This document shows positions 17,502-26,385 of a DNA stretch of 64,000 nucleotides, piece by piece. Source of the stretch: Levilactobacillus yonginensis (GTDB lineage Bacteria > Bacillota > Bacilli > Lactobacillales > Lactobacillaceae); contig NZ_RHNO01000011.1 in assembly GCF_003946265.1 (NCBI RefSeq), positions 1 to 64,000 of the forward strand, written 5' to 3'. Numbering within the stretch: position 1 is the stretch's first letter; each line of letters starts with the position of its first letter. The translations under genes were made by a program, and so were the position numbers. The notes under the pieces are model-generated. The model did no database searches, had not been told where the DNA came from, and saw only the letters and a list, made by a program, of their open reading frames with translations.

Positions 17502-18902
17502 ATGGCAATTGATTGGCAAAAGCTAGCAGAAAAGTATCACCAGGACTACGTTGCAGACCTAACCACGTTGGTCGGCATTGATAGTTCACGAGATGATTCC
17601 AAGGCTACCGATGATTATCCATTGGGACCTGGTCCCGCCAAGGCCTTGCTCGCATTTTTAGACTTGGCCAAGCGTGACGGTTTTAAGACGACGAATTTAG
17701 ATAATTTAGTAGGGTACGTAGAATACGGTGAAGGTGATGACACGCTTGCTATTCTGGGCCATGCCGACACGATGCCCGGAGGTAAGGGGTGGCACACGGA
17801 TCCCTTTACGTTGACTAAGAAGGATGGCAAGCTATACGGTCGTGGCACGTCTGACGACAAGGGGCCAGCCCTGGCAGCCTACTACGGCTTGAAGATGTTG
17901 AAGGACGAAGGAATTATCCCCCAAATGAAGATTCGGTTCATCATTGGTACCGACGAAGAGAGCGACTGGACGGGGATGAACCATTACCTCGACCTAGAAC
18001 CCGCACCAACGTTGGGCTTCTCACCTGACGCCGAATTTCCGCTGATCAACGGTGAAAAGGGTAACGTCACGTTCACTTCCCACTTTGCCGGTGGTAATGG
18101 GGGCACCGTAAGTTTACGCGACTTTGAGGCTGGTCTACGAGAGAACATGGTTCCGCGAGATGCTGAAGCAACGGTTGCAGTGAGTGATGCTAAAAAAGTT
18201 ATTGCTGACTTCACGACCTTCCTGACGAAGGTTCCCGTAACCGGTGAAGCTGAACAGGTAGCCGGTGGCGTTCACTTACAAGTAATTGGTAAAGCGGCGC
18301 ACGGCATGGAACCCAAGAATGGTATCAATGCTGGGACTTTCTTAGCAACGTTCCTGAACCAGTACGATTTTGGTGGGAATGCGGCTGATTTTCTCAGTCT
18401 GTTAGCAAATAGTCTCCATGACGACTCCCGAGCAACTAAGCTGGGGATTGCGTACACGGACAAGGTGATGGGCGACCTCACCATGAACGTCGGGGTGATG
18501 ACCTTTAAGGCTGATGAAGGTGGTCTGATCAACACCAACTTCCGGTACCCAACTGGGACTGGTGCTGCTGATATTAAGGCTGGTTTGGAAAAAGCCGAAG
18601 TTGAGATGGCCGTGACGTTGAAACAAGGGCGGGAGATGGTGCCGCACTACGTTGATCCGGCAGATCCAATCGTGGCAACTTTGATGGACGTTTATCGGCA
18701 ACAGACTGGCGACTTGACCGCCCAACCAGAAGTTGTGGGTGGCGGAACTTACGGTCGGTTGATGAAACGGGGCGTGGCCTTCGGTGCACTGTTCCCCGGA
18801 ACTCAGGATACGATGCATCAAGCTGATGAATTCCAACCAGAAGCTGATTTGTTGAAGGCCATGGCCATTTACGGTCAAGCCATCTACGAATTGACCAAGT
18901 AG
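17502..18902 (+). CDS. pepV: Dipeptidase PepV
   Basis: 466 aa M20-family zinc dipeptidase that cleaves a broad range of dipeptides in the cytoplasm, important for amino-acid supply in lactobacilli. The dinuclear zinc site is visible: H87 in AILGHADTM, D119 in RGTSDDKGP and the acidic cluster TDEES at 150-154, with a late His in GTQDTMHQADE. Length equals known PepV. ATG follows AAGGAGG. The uspA gene is 33 nt downstream, probably cotranscribed. Confidence 0.96.
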   Translation: MAIDWQKLAEKYHQDYVADLTTLVGIDSSRDDSKATDDYPLGPGPAKALLAFLDLAKRDGFKTTNLDNLVGYVEYGEGDDTLAILGHADTMPGGKGWHTDPFTLTKKDGKLYGRGTSDDKGPALAAYYGLKMLKDEGIIPQMKIRFIIGTDEESDWTGMNHYLDLEPAPTLGFSPDAEFPLINGEKGNVTFTSHFAGGNGGTVSLRDFEAGLRENMVPRDAEATVAVSDAKKVIADFTTFLTKVPVTGEAEQVAGGVHLQVIGKAAHGMEPKNGINAGTFLATFLNQYDFGGNAADFLSLLANSLHDDSRATKLGIAYTDKVMGDLTMNVGVMTFKADEGGLINTNFRYPTGTGAADIKAGLEKAEVEMAVTLKQGREMVPHYVDPADPIVATLMDVYRQQTGDLTAQPEVVGGGTYGRLMKRGVAFGALFPGTQDTMHQADEFQPEADLLKAMAIYGQAIYELTK

Positions 18903-18935
18903 TTCACTTAAAAATTGGTCAAAGGAGTGGTAGGG

Positions 18936-19442
18936 ATGACAGAAAGATATCAACACATTCTCGTTGGTGTAGATGGTTCTAAGCAGGCACGACGGGCATT
19001 GGACAAAGCCATTGCAGTGGCGGTCAGAAATGATGCCGAACTGATCATTATCACCATCATGAGTGGTGGCGATTACGTGGGGCTCGGAAACAATACGCGT
19101 GTTGGCTTTGGCTATGTCGATCAACAGGTGATGGATGAAGAGCGGCAAATTCAAGAAAAGACCGTCGACGAATACCGGCAACGGGCCCAAAAGGCGGGCG
19201 TCAAGCAGGTGGTGACTTCCGTGTACTACGGTCACGCGAAGGTCGACTTGGCGCGGACCTTGCCCAAGGAATATCACGCGGATCTGATTATGATCGGGGC
19301 AACTGGGGTCAATGTTGTGGAGCGCATGTTGATGGGATCCACAGCGAGCTACGTCGTTGCGAACGCTGTCTGTGATGTGCTGATTGTTCGGACTGACTTA
19401 GAGAACCATGCGTCGAGCTTGAAGCATTTACCGACGGCCTAG
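18936..19442 (+). CDS. Universal stress protein UspA family
   Basis: 168 aa single-domain Usp. It begins HILVGVDGSKQARRAL and ends with the ATP-binding pattern G-x2-G-x9-G-S (GATGVNVVERMLMGSTA), so it probably binds ATP. ATG 18936 is 8 nt after AAAGGAG; the in-frame start at 18915 lacks such a site. It follows pepV and is closed by a terminator. Confidence 0.9.
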   Translation: MTERYQHILVGVDGSKQARRALDKAIAVAVRNDAELIIITIMSGGDYVGLGNNTRVGFGYVDQQVMDEERQIQEKTVDEYRQRAQKAGVKQVVTSVYYGHAKVDLARTLPKEYHADLIMIGATGVNVVERMLMGSTASYVVANAVCDVLIVRTDLENHASSLKHLPTA

Positions 19443-19480
19443 TTAGGTTTAACTGTCATAAATGCCTTGTAAAAGATGTT

Positions 19481-19519
19481 GCTGGGTTAACGTGGTTAGC
19501 CTGGCTTCATTTTTTTTGT
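19481..19519 (+). terminator. Terminator of pepV-uspA
   Basis: GCTGGGTTAAC / GTTAGCCTGGC, an 11-bp stem with loop GTG, followed by a T-rich tract. Confidence 0.88.
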
Positions 19520-20179
19520 GTTGGATCTAAAGGTTGAAAACACTGAAATACCCACTATGCCTGATGTAACGAGAATCGTGTGTTGAGGCTTAGTCAGACA
19601 AAGTGGGAAATTGCCGCCTTACCGTTCGCCAAATTTGGACCGGAACGCGGTGGGAAGGACGGGACAAGCCCAAAGGCAGTCTTACCCCTCGCTTGAAGCC
19701 GCAAAGCATGTTTTTAAGTCGCCATTTTCAAGAAAATCACTTGAAAATCCCACGGCTGAGTCCAAATTTGGCTCATTCTCGGTTACCTAGTGGAGGGTCA
19801 ATAATATTGAGTAAGTACCGTTATTCAGGCATTTAAGCTACTTATTTTCTGAGAACGCATTTAACTGGAGGCGGTCAGAGGTGGAGCCAGCCGTGTCGAC
19901 GGTGTTAGCCGATTTTCGGCTTACAGCGTGAGACGTGTTTGAAGACTAGTGGTTTGTCCAGGCTTCAAACCGAGCCGAAGGACCGCTTTTCAGGCCGTAG
20001 GCGTTCCCCACAGCAGGCGGAATCTCTGACCGACGCAGGTGGCTGGGTAAGGCTTTGCTTTGATAACAGTTTTCGAACTTTCAACCTTTGTGTTGGATTG
20101 CGAAGCTGAACTTGACGACACAAAAAGGAACACCAGCCACAACTGGTGTTCCTAATTTTATATGATTGCGAATGCACGA
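19520..20179. repeat. Gene-free stretch rich in inverted repeats
   Basis: No ORF here has a ribosome site. Inverted repeats seen: GCCAAATTTGGAC (19628-19640) with its exact reverse complement at 19760-19772; ATTTTCAAG/CTTGAAAAT (19724-19748); AGCCGA/TCGGCT (19907-19921); GTTTGAAG/CTTCAAAC (19937-19970); GGTCAGAG (19873-19880) with CTCTGACC (20024-20031). The right part (about 19868-20046) resembles dispersed intergenic elements that I recall from lactobacilli, but I cannot confirm that here. It could be a mobile non-coding repeat or a structured RNA. The final 30 nt hold an ACACCAG/CTGGTGT stem serving as terminator of the gene at 20180. Confidence 0.55.
20121..20160 (-). terminator. Terminator of the PepSY gene
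   Basis: AGGAACACCAG / CTGGTGTTCCT around a CCACAA loop; on the minus strand the stem is followed by a T-run (TTTTTG). Confidence 0.85.
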
Positions 20180-20506
20180 TTAAAGCCGGTGAATATCCAG
20201 GACACTTCCAGTGGCAGCGTCGGCGATGAACTGGTACTGAACCAATTGGTCGTCTTCGTAGCGCGTGATACCACCGTAGTAGACCCGCGCTTTGACTGCA
20301 TATTTCTGGAAGGGAACCGCCCGTTTTTCTATCCAGGCACCCTCAATCGGTGATTCTTGCCGGAATTGGTGCTTGACCTGATTCAGAATAATATCTGGAT
20401 CTAGGCGAGACGCACTACCGAAGAATCGCGTGATGAAAATGCCCATTAACCCACCGAGTACGCCGGTGAGACTTAGTTGATACAATTGTCCATTTTTTGC
20501 AGCCAT
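20180..20506 (-). CDS. Small membrane-anchored PepSY-domain protein
   Basis: 108 aa. One N-terminal hydrophobic anchor (LYQLSLTGVLGGLMGIFITRFF, residues about 8-29) and an extracellular domain whose end, YQFIADAATGSVLDIHRL, is typical of PepSY domains. Such proteins are thought to bind or inhibit proteases at the surface. ATG follows AGGAGG by 8 nt. Single gene; ytpP is divergent. Confidence 0.75.
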   Translation of the reverse strand: MAAKNGQLYQLSLTGVLGGLMGIFITRFFGSASRLDPDIILNQVKHQFRQESPIEGAWIEKRAVPFQKYAVKARVYYGGITRYEDDQLVQYQFIADAATGSVLDIHRL

Positions 20507-20634
20507 AATTACCGCCTCCTAAGCAAGTTGGTCCTGTTGGGCATCAACCCCATCACTTCTGCCCCCAGTATACCAATGATTGGGGGGAAGTTCCCGTAAA
20601 AAGGCAAAAATCGTGTAAATTCTTTCATCCATGC

Positions 20635-20640
20635 TATAAT
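20635..20640 (+). promoter_or_regulatory. ytpP promoter -10 box
   Basis: TATAAT preceded by TG-C (extended -10 like); no strong -35. Confidence 0.55.
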
Positions 20641-20683
20641 GGACTTTGTCAAAATTTTATTCTTTAATAAAGGAGTGCTAACC

Positions 20684-21013
20684 ATGGAACAATTACCCAA
20701 GATGTCAGCCGCTGAACTGAAAGATGTCGTGAAGGATGGCAAAACGATGCTTTTCTTCTCCGCAACCTGGTGCCCAGATTGCACGTTCATCAAACCAGCT
20801 ATGCCTGAGATTGAAGCGGATTTCTCCGACTTTAAGTTTATTGCTGTCGATCGTGACGAAAACATCGATTTAGCCGCTGAACTTAATGTATTCGGCATTC
20901 CAAGTTTCATTGCTTACGCCGATGGTCAAGAAATCGGTCGGTTAGTAAACAAAGATCGTAAAACCAAAGCAGAGGTTGAAGGATTTATCAATTCTTTAGC
21001 GACCAACGCTTAA
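20684..21013 (+). CDS. ytpP: Thioredoxin-family protein YtpP
   Basis: 109 aa thioredoxin fold with active site WCPDC (residues about 31-35) rather than the classical WCGPC, and a cis-proline region FGIPSF. Cytoplasmic thiol-disulfide exchange is likely. ATG 20684 follows AAAGGAG; the ORF upstream of it is a read-through of the promoter. It begins the run ytpP-ytpR-sftA-murC, conserved in Bacilli. Confidence 0.9.
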   Translation: MEQLPKMSAAELKDVVKDGKTMLFFSATWCPDCTFIKPAMPEIEADFSDFKFIAVDRDENIDLAAELNVFGIPSFIAYADGQEIGRLVNKDRKTKAEVEGFINSLATNA

Positions 21014-21039
21014 TATAACCCGTTGGAAAGGATTCAGAC

Positions 21040-21678
21040 ATGTTAATTGCTAGTTACAATCCCCAAGAATTAGGGGATGCATTGATTATTATTGTTGCCC
21101 AAGATACCCCCAAGCAGGCGCACACCGTTCGCGACAATATCGCACGAATTTACGACCCGGACACGGAGAAGACGTTAGGATACAATTTCCTGGCCGTCTC
21201 CAGCATTTTGCCGGATATTACGGGTGCCGGTCAGGTACACCTGACGGAAGACGACGTAGCGGCTTTAAACACCGCTCTCGAGGATGCCGGTTTTGCCGGT
21301 GAATTGGAAGCTGAAACGCGTTCTCGGTTCGTCGTTGGGTATGTCAAGACGGCAACGCCACATCCAGACTCTGACCATCTGTTGGTGACGGAGACGGTGG
21401 TTGATAATGATCAATCCGTCCAAATCGTTAGTGGTTCGCCTAACATGCAGGCCGATATTAAGGTCGTTGTTGCAAAAGTTGGGGCAATGATGCCTAGTGG
21501 TCTCATTATTTGGCCCGGTGAATTACGCGGGGTTAAGAGTGATGGGATGATTTGTTCAGGCCGTGAATTAGGCCTAGCAAATGCACCACAACGCCCAGGT
21601 GCCTTGATTTTGCCCGATGATTATGAAGTCGGTGACGCGTTCGACTTTGAACGTGGTCAATCCATCTTTAATGGTTAA
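21040..21678 (+). CDS. ytpR: tRNA-binding-domain protein YtpR
   Basis: 212 aa. The C-terminal half (about 95-205) is an EMAP/tRNA-binding OB fold like the N-terminal domain of PheRS beta (GYVKTATPHPDSDHLLV... QIVSGSPNM... LRGVKSDGMICSGRELGL), so it probably binds tRNA or a nucleic acid; no catalytic domain is attached. The N-terminal half is specific to YtpR. ATG follows GGAAAGGA, 26 nt after ytpP. Compare the same fold in pheT at 60196. Confidence 0.9.
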   Translation: MLIASYNPQELGDALIIIVAQDTPKQAHTVRDNIARIYDPDTEKTLGYNFLAVSSILPDITGAGQVHLTEDDVAALNTALEDAGFAGELEAETRSRFVVGYVKTATPHPDSDHLLVTETVVDNDQSVQIVSGSPNMQADIKVVVAKVGAMMPSGLIIWPGELRGVKSDGMICSGRELGLANAPQRPGALILPDDYEVGDAFDFERGQSIFNG

Positions 21679-21688
21679 GAAATATTAC

Positions 21689-21724
21689 AAAGCGGGTCTG
21701 ACCTTGTCGTCAGCCCGCTTTTTT
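21689..21724 (+). terminator. Terminator after ytpR
   Basis: AAGCGGGTCTGAC / GTCAGCCCGCTT followed by a T run. Confidence 0.9.
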
Positions 21725-21871
21725 GTGTACAATAGACTAGACTGACTATCAAGGGATTAATAGCCAATAATTTAAAATATAAACTAGCCCCTGTGGCTAG
21801 GCTTAAAAACACTTGGGGAATGAGTAAAGTGGCCGTCAAACGGCGGCGTCTCCTCCCACACCATGAAAATC

Positions 21872-21887
21872 GACGAGTACGCTCGTC
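21872..21887 (+). promoter_or_regulatory. Hairpin with TACG loop just before the sftA ribosome site
   Basis: GACGAG-TACG-CTCGTC, followed 1 nt later by AAGGAGG. It may tune initiation of sftA. A second small hairpin, GCCG/CGGC, lies at 21831-21843. Confidence 0.55.
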
Positions 21888-21903
21888 AAGGAGGAAGAAA
21901 CAC

Positions 21904-24771
21904 ATGGAGCACTATGACGGACCGGCCTTTTTCCGGAAGTTTCCGGTAGAACCGACCCCGGAACAGTTAGAAGATACAATGGACCAGCGTGCAGAACGGC
22001 AGGTCAAACAACGCGAGCAACGCAACGAACGCTTGCGCATCAGAAAGGAACGGGAACTGAAGCGACAAGCGGCAACCCAGCCGGTCGCGACACCTAAGCA
22101 ATCAGTCACTAAGGGACAATCAGAAGTTCGTGACCAACGTCCCAGTCGAACGACCGTTAGCAAGCCAGCTGAACCCGTAGAAGCCCAAAAGGAACCAGTA
22201 GCTGGCAGTGCCAGCTACCGGCCATTTCAAATTACCCCGATTCCTAAGCAACTGCACCGGCAGCGGTCGGTTTCGAAGACCCGACAACGTTACCAGCGCT
22301 TAGTGGCGCAGCTCCAAAAGCCCGCTGACAGTTTCTTCCTGATTGGTCAGCCAGGAGAGATGGCCGTGACCACGCCGGGGACCTTGACGGTGACGAACAC
22401 ACAGTCAACGCCAGCGACGGTAGCTGACCAGCCGGAAACTCTGCCGGAAGAGGATCAGATTTCGACACCGGCTGCCCCAACTGTCGTGTTCTATCCACAG
22501 CACGCAGCTAAGGAACCCGTTCAGGCAGATGACGCAAGTGACGACGTATCGGCCATTGCTGATCAAGCAGCCACGGCAGATACTGTGAGTCAGGCGTCAG
22601 TGCCAGCAGACGGTGAAGCTAACGAAGAAAATCGCGAGCCGGAAGGTCCCACCATTGGGGACGTCGAAGAAGTTTTATCTGAAGAAGATTCAGCTCAGGA
22701 CGAGCACCTATTGAAGGCTGAATCAACAGCGACTAAGAACGAGACGGTTGACCCTCGGCAGGCCGCTTATTTGCCTGTGGGAACGTCAGTCGACGACAAG
22801 CAAGTTAGGGTAGGGGAGAGCCCTGAAACGGCTTCAGAGACCGAAATGAGTGACTCAGAAGCCCCAGAAGCCCCAGAAGCCCCAGAAGCCCCAGAAGCCC
22901 CAGAAGCCCCAGAAGCCCCTACTGATGATCAGAATTCTGACTTAGTAGAGACTGAACCGGTAGTTAACGATGAGGATAACACTGAAGCTGATGTCGAAGG
23001 AAACACCAATGCCGACCACAAACCAGTCGAAGACGCATCGGCTCAACCGGCGGAGGTCCAAGAATTGCTGAACCGCGCTATGGATGATCAAACGGATACG
23101 TCTGAATCCGTAGCTTCGAAGGATGCGTCCGATCAAGTTGTTTTACCTGCGGATACGCGGCCTGAACCTGTAAAGCCATTACCCAAGGCTGCTAAGGCTA
23201 AACCTGCCCGCGGACTGGGCCACTCACTTGGCGATATCATGCAAGAGGAGGGCAATGATCAACGGAGTTTGGCACTCTTTGATCGCCCAGAAGTTATCGC
23301 CACATCTGAGGAGGAACCTCTGGACACGACGCGGGGCTACCATTTCCCTGACGTGGCGCTCTTGCCTAAGCCCGTAGTGCCTGATGAAGCTGCCTTAGAT
23401 GAATGGATTGAACACCAAGCTGAGGTTCTGGACGCCACGTTGAGTGCTTTCCACGTGGACGCCCACGTGACTGATTGGACGGTCGGTCCAACCGTCACAC
23501 AGTTCCAAATTAGTTTGGCACTGGGAGTAAAGGTCAATAAGATCACCAATTTAAATGACGACTTGAAACTGGCCCTGGCAGCGAAGGATATTCGAATTGA
23601 AGCACCAATCCCTGGGAAGACCACGGTCGGTATTGAAATTCCTAATCTGAAGTCGCGACCAGTCATGCTGTCTGAAATTTTGAATTCCGCTGCCTTCAAG
23701 AACAGTGAATCGCCGTTGACTGTGGCGTTAGGGGTCGACCTCTTTGGTAAGCCCCAGGTCACAGATCTGCGGAAGATGCCGCACGGGTTGATTGCCGGGG
23801 CCACTGGTTCCGGGAAGAGTGTCTTTATCAATTCGCTGCTGCTGTCAATTTTGTATAAAGCCACGCCGGCTCAAGTCAAGTTGCTCTTGATCGACCCTAA
23901 GGCCGTTGAAATGGCGCCGTATGATGGCTTACCTCACTTGCTGTCACCAGTTATTTCTGACCCCAAGGCGGCTGCGGCGGCTTTGAAGTGGGTCGTGACT
24001 GAAATGGATCAACGCTACGAAAAGCTTGCTGCGGCAGGAGTCCGAAACATTGAACAGTTTAATGACCGCGCGGATGCCAATGATGAACCCGCGCTGAAAA
24101 TGCCATATATTGTAATCATCATCGATGAATTAGCTGATTTGATGATGATGGCAGCTAGTGAAGTTCAGGATTATATTGTGCGAATCACGCAAAAGGCGCG
24201 GGCGGCCGGGATTCATTTGCTGGTAGCCACGCAACGGCCAAGTGTTGATATCGTGACTGGAACGATTAAGAACAACATTCCTACGCGAATTGCTTTCATG
24301 GTCTCAAGCCAGATCGATTCACGAACTATCTTAGATACGGCCGGGGCTGAAAATCTGCTGGGTCGTGGAGATATGCTGTACCTGGGCAACGGCGCTAGTC
24401 AGCCGATGCGGTTGCAAGGAGCATTCGTGGAATCGGAAGTGGATGCCATTACCGACTATGTCAGAACACAGGGTCAACCCCATTACGCGTTTGAACCTAA
24501 GGGATTGTTACAACGAGAGACGGCTGAAGAGAATCAAGACGAGTTATTGCCGAAGGTCTTAGCCTATATTGCCGAAGAGAAGTCTGTTTCGACCTCGAAG
24601 TTGCAACGGGTCTTCTCCATTGGCTATAACCGAGCGGCTAATCTGATCGATGATTTGGAACAGCACCACTATGTGTCCCCACAACACGGGTCAAAACCCC
24701 GGGAAGTTTATTTAACACCTGAAGATTTAGACAAGGATTTGCCTGAACCTCACGCGGGGGGCACCCATTAA
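21904..24771 (+). CDS. sftA: DNA translocase SftA (FtsK/SpoIIIE family)
   Basis: 955 aa. Soluble FtsK relative: no N-terminal membrane helices, but a long acidic, charged and Pro-rich linker (about 1-500), then the alpha-beta motor with Walker A GATGSGKS and Walker B IVIIIDELADLMMM, then a C-terminal winged-helix gamma domain (LLPKVLAYIAEEKSVSTSKL...) that reads DNA polarity sequences. SftA moves trapped chromosome DNA away from the septum before closure. The linker holds seven perfect EAP repeats encoded by a 9-bp tandem array. ATG 21904 follows AAGGAGG; the longer ORF from 21793 is rejected. Directly upstream of murC as in Bacillus. Confidence 0.93.
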   Translation: MEHYDGPAFFRKFPVEPTPEQLEDTMDQRAERQVKQREQRNERLRIRKERELKRQAATQPVATPKQSVTKGQSEVRDQRPSRTTVSKPAEPVEAQKEPVAGSASYRPFQITPIPKQLHRQRSVSKTRQRYQRLVAQLQKPADSFFLIGQPGEMAVTTPGTLTVTNTQSTPATVADQPETLPEEDQISTPAAPTVVFYPQHAAKEPVQADDASDDVSAIADQAATADTVSQASVPADGEANEENREPEGPTIGDVEEVLSEEDSAQDEHLLKAESTATKNETVDPRQAAYLPVGTSVDDKQVRVGESPETASETEMSDSEAPEAPEAPEAPEAPEAPEAPTDDQNSDLVETEPVVNDEDNTEADVEGNTNADHKPVEDASAQPAEVQELLNRAMDDQTDTSESVASKDASDQVVLPADTRPEPVKPLPKAAKAKPARGLGHSLGDIMQEEGNDQRSLALFDRPEVIATSEEEPLDTTRGYHFPDVALLPKPVVPDEAALDEWIEHQAEVLDATLSAFHVDAHVTDWTVGPTVTQFQISLALGVKVNKITNLNDDLKLALAAKDIRIEAPIPGKTTVGIEIPNLKSRPVMLSEILNSAAFKNSESPLTVALGVDLFGKPQVTDLRKMPHGLIAGATGSGKSVFINSLLLSILYKATPAQVKLLLIDPKAVEMAPYDGLPHLLSPVISDPKAAAAALKWVVTEMDQRYEKLAAAGVRNIEQFNDRADANDEPALKMPYIVIIIDELADLMMMAASEVQDYIVRITQKARAAGIHLLVATQRPSVDIVTGTIKNNIPTRIAFMVSSQIDSRTILDTAGAENLLGRGDMLYLGNGASQPMRLQGAFVESEVDAITDYVRTQGQPHYAFEPKGLLQRETAEENQDELLPKVLAYIAEEKSVSTSKLQRVFSIGYNRAANLIDDLEQHHYVSPQHGSKPREVYLTPEDLDKDLPEPHAGGTH
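22858..22920 (+). repeat. 9-bp tandem repeat x7 (codes for Glu-Ala-Pro)
   Basis: Seven units of GAAGCCCCA (the last ends CCT), 63 bp and nearly perfect at the DNA level, inside the sftA linker. The unit is a multiple of 3, so slippage changes linker length without a frameshift. Confidence 0.97.
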
Positions 24772-24832
24772 GTCATTGTTAAGCCACGTTCTCTATCCTT
24801 GAGGAATCCTTTTCCGGCGGTAGGGGATATGC

Positions 24833-24838
24833 TAAAAT
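24833..24838 (+). promoter_or_regulatory. murC promoter -10 box
   Basis: TAAAAT with TTTTCC 17 nt upstream as a weak -35. Between it and murC, GAGG/CCTC (24864-24879) forms a small hairpin followed by TTTT, possibly an attenuator. Confidence 0.5.
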
Positions 24839-24911
24839 AAGAATTGTAATCACTCGACTGGCTGAGGAAACTGCGCCTCGGTTTTACTTGAGTAGAAAAG
24901 AGGATCATTTA

Positions 24912-26243
24912 ATGGACAACGCAACGGTTTACCACTTCGTAGGAATTAAGGGATCAGGGATGAGTGCGCTCGCTCTGATTTTGCATGATAAGGGTTTTAA
25001 AGTACAAGGCTCCGATATCACCCAGTACACGTTTACACAACGTGGCTTGGAACAGGCCGGCATCGACGTAATGGCGTTCGATGAAGCCAATATTCACGAA
25101 GGGCTCACCGTCATTGCGGGGAACTCCTTTACGGATGATCATCCTGAAATTAAGAAGGCCCGGGAGATGGGTCTACCCGTCTACCGGTATCATGAATTCT
25201 TAGGCCATTTGATCGAAGGCTATACCAGTATTGGTGTCGCTGGTGCTCATGGAAAGACCAGCACTACCGGTTTATTAGCTCATGTGTTGGGTGGAATTGC
25301 GCCGACCTCTTATTTGATTGGGGATGGGAGTGGTAAGGGAACCCCTAACGCCCGCTTCTTCGTCTACGAAGCGGATGAATACCGGCGTCACTTCTTAGCC
25401 ACCAAGCCGGACTACGCAATTATGACTAACATTGACTTTGATCATCCCGATTACTACACCGGAATCGATGATGTCTTTAACGCATTTGAAACGTGGTCTA
25501 AGCAGGTTAAAAAGGGTATCTTCGCTTGGGGAGATGATCCTGAGTTACGAAAGATCAAGACGGATGTCCCCGTTTATTACTATGGGACTAGCGAACGAGA
25601 CGACTTCCAAGCTGTTAATATCAAGCGTTCAACGACTGGCTCGTCATTTGATGTAATGCACGGGGATGAATCCTTAGGTAACTTTGAAATTCATTTGTAC
25701 GGTGAACACAATGTGTTGAACAGTTTGGCTGTTATCGCTGTTGCCTATTTTGAAAAGGTCGACATGAATGAAATCAAGCGCGAACTCCTGGACTTCAAGG
25801 GGGTCAAGCGTCGGTTTACTGAACGGAAAGTGGCTGACATGACCATCATTGATGACTATGCGCACCATCCTTCAGAAATCAAAGCCACATTGGACGCTGC
25901 TCGGCAAAAGTATCCGGATAAAGAGATCATTGCAGTCTTCCAGCCACATACTTTCAGTCGGACGATTGCGTTGATGGATGATTTTGCTAAGAGCCTGAAT
26001 CTGGCGGACAAGGTCTTTTTGACCAACATCTTCAGTTCAGCTCGTGAAACACAAGGGGCTGTTTCAAGCAAGAACCTTGCGCAAAAGATCGCCAAGGGTG
26101 GCGAGATTCTGACGGTGGATAATATGTCACCATTGTTGGACTTCCATGATGCTGTCGTAGTTTTCATGGGTGCCGGAGACGTACAAAAGTACGAACGGTC
26201 CTATGAAGAACTACTGAGTCACTTATCTTTAAAAGATAACTAA
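24912..26243 (+). CDS. murC: UDP-N-acetylmuramate--L-alanine ligase
   Basis: 443 aa. First amino-acid-adding Mur ligase of peptidoglycan synthesis; joins L-Ala to UDP-MurNAc with ATP. N-terminal [13 protein letters not shown] binds the UDP substrate; the ATP loop [14 protein letters not shown] lies near 110; central [10 protein letters not shown] and the C-terminal domain [11 protein letters not shown] are typical. The start is ATG 24912 after AGAGGAT, with the ATG frame extension upstream lacking support. Preceded by sftA and ended by a terminator. Confidence 0.97.
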   Translation: MDNATVYHFVGIKGSGMSALALILHDKGFKVQGSDITQYTFTQRGLEQAGIDVMAFDEANIHEGLTVIAGNSFTDDHPEIKKAREMGLPVYRYHEFLGHLIEGYTSIGVAGAHGKTSTTGLLAHVLGGIAPTSYLIGDGSGKGTPNARFFVYEADEYRRHFLATKPDYAIMTNIDFDHPDYYTGIDDVFNAFETWSKQVKKGIFAWGDDPELRKIKTDVPVYYYGTSERDDFQAVNIKRSTTGSSFDVMHGDESLGNFEIHLYGEHNVLNSLAVIAVAYFEKVDMNEIKRELLDFKGVKRRFTERKVADMTIIDDYAHHPSEIKATLDAARQKYPDKEIIAVFQPHTFSRTIALMDDFAKSLNLADKVFLTNIFSSARETQGAVSSKNLAQKIAKGGEILTVDNMSPLLDFHDAVVVFMGAGDVQKYERSYEELLSHLSLKDN

Positions 26244-26249
26244 ATTTAG

Positions 26250-26290
26250 AACGTCGGACAACTAGTCGAATTAGTTGTTCGGCGTTTTTG
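26250..26290 (+). terminator. murC terminator
   Basis: A 14-bp stem (ACGTCGGACAACTA with TAGTTGTTCGGCGT) followed by TTTT. Confidence 0.92.
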
Positions 26291-26292
26291 TA

Positions 26293-26320
26293 TTGAACGT
26301 CCTGATTCAATTAGTATGAT
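26293..26320 (+). promoter_or_regulatory. Promoter of pnuC
   Basis: TTGAAC, 16 nt, TATGAT. The predicted transcript start near 26327 excludes the in-frame TTG at 26326 as the start codon of pnuC. Confidence 0.75.
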
Positions 26321-26385
26321 AAGAATTGCCTTTTTTTTGCGGAGTTGTATGCTTGGGCTTATTACATATTTGGGGGCGTTTACGT

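Noticed and set aside
18402-19277. 291-codon antisense frame across pepV and uspA
   Set aside because: Complement of two well-supported genes; it is open because of their codon usage, and there is no ribosome site.
19603-19836. 77-codon plus-strand frame in the repeat-rich gap (and 19965-20177 minus)
   Set aside because: No ribosome site, basic low-complexity translation, and both overlap inverted repeats that better explain the region.
22858-22920. Tandem repeats considered as a CRISPR array
   Set aside because: Unit is 9 bp with no spacers and is in frame within sftA. No CRISPR repeats or cas genes were found anywhere in the window.
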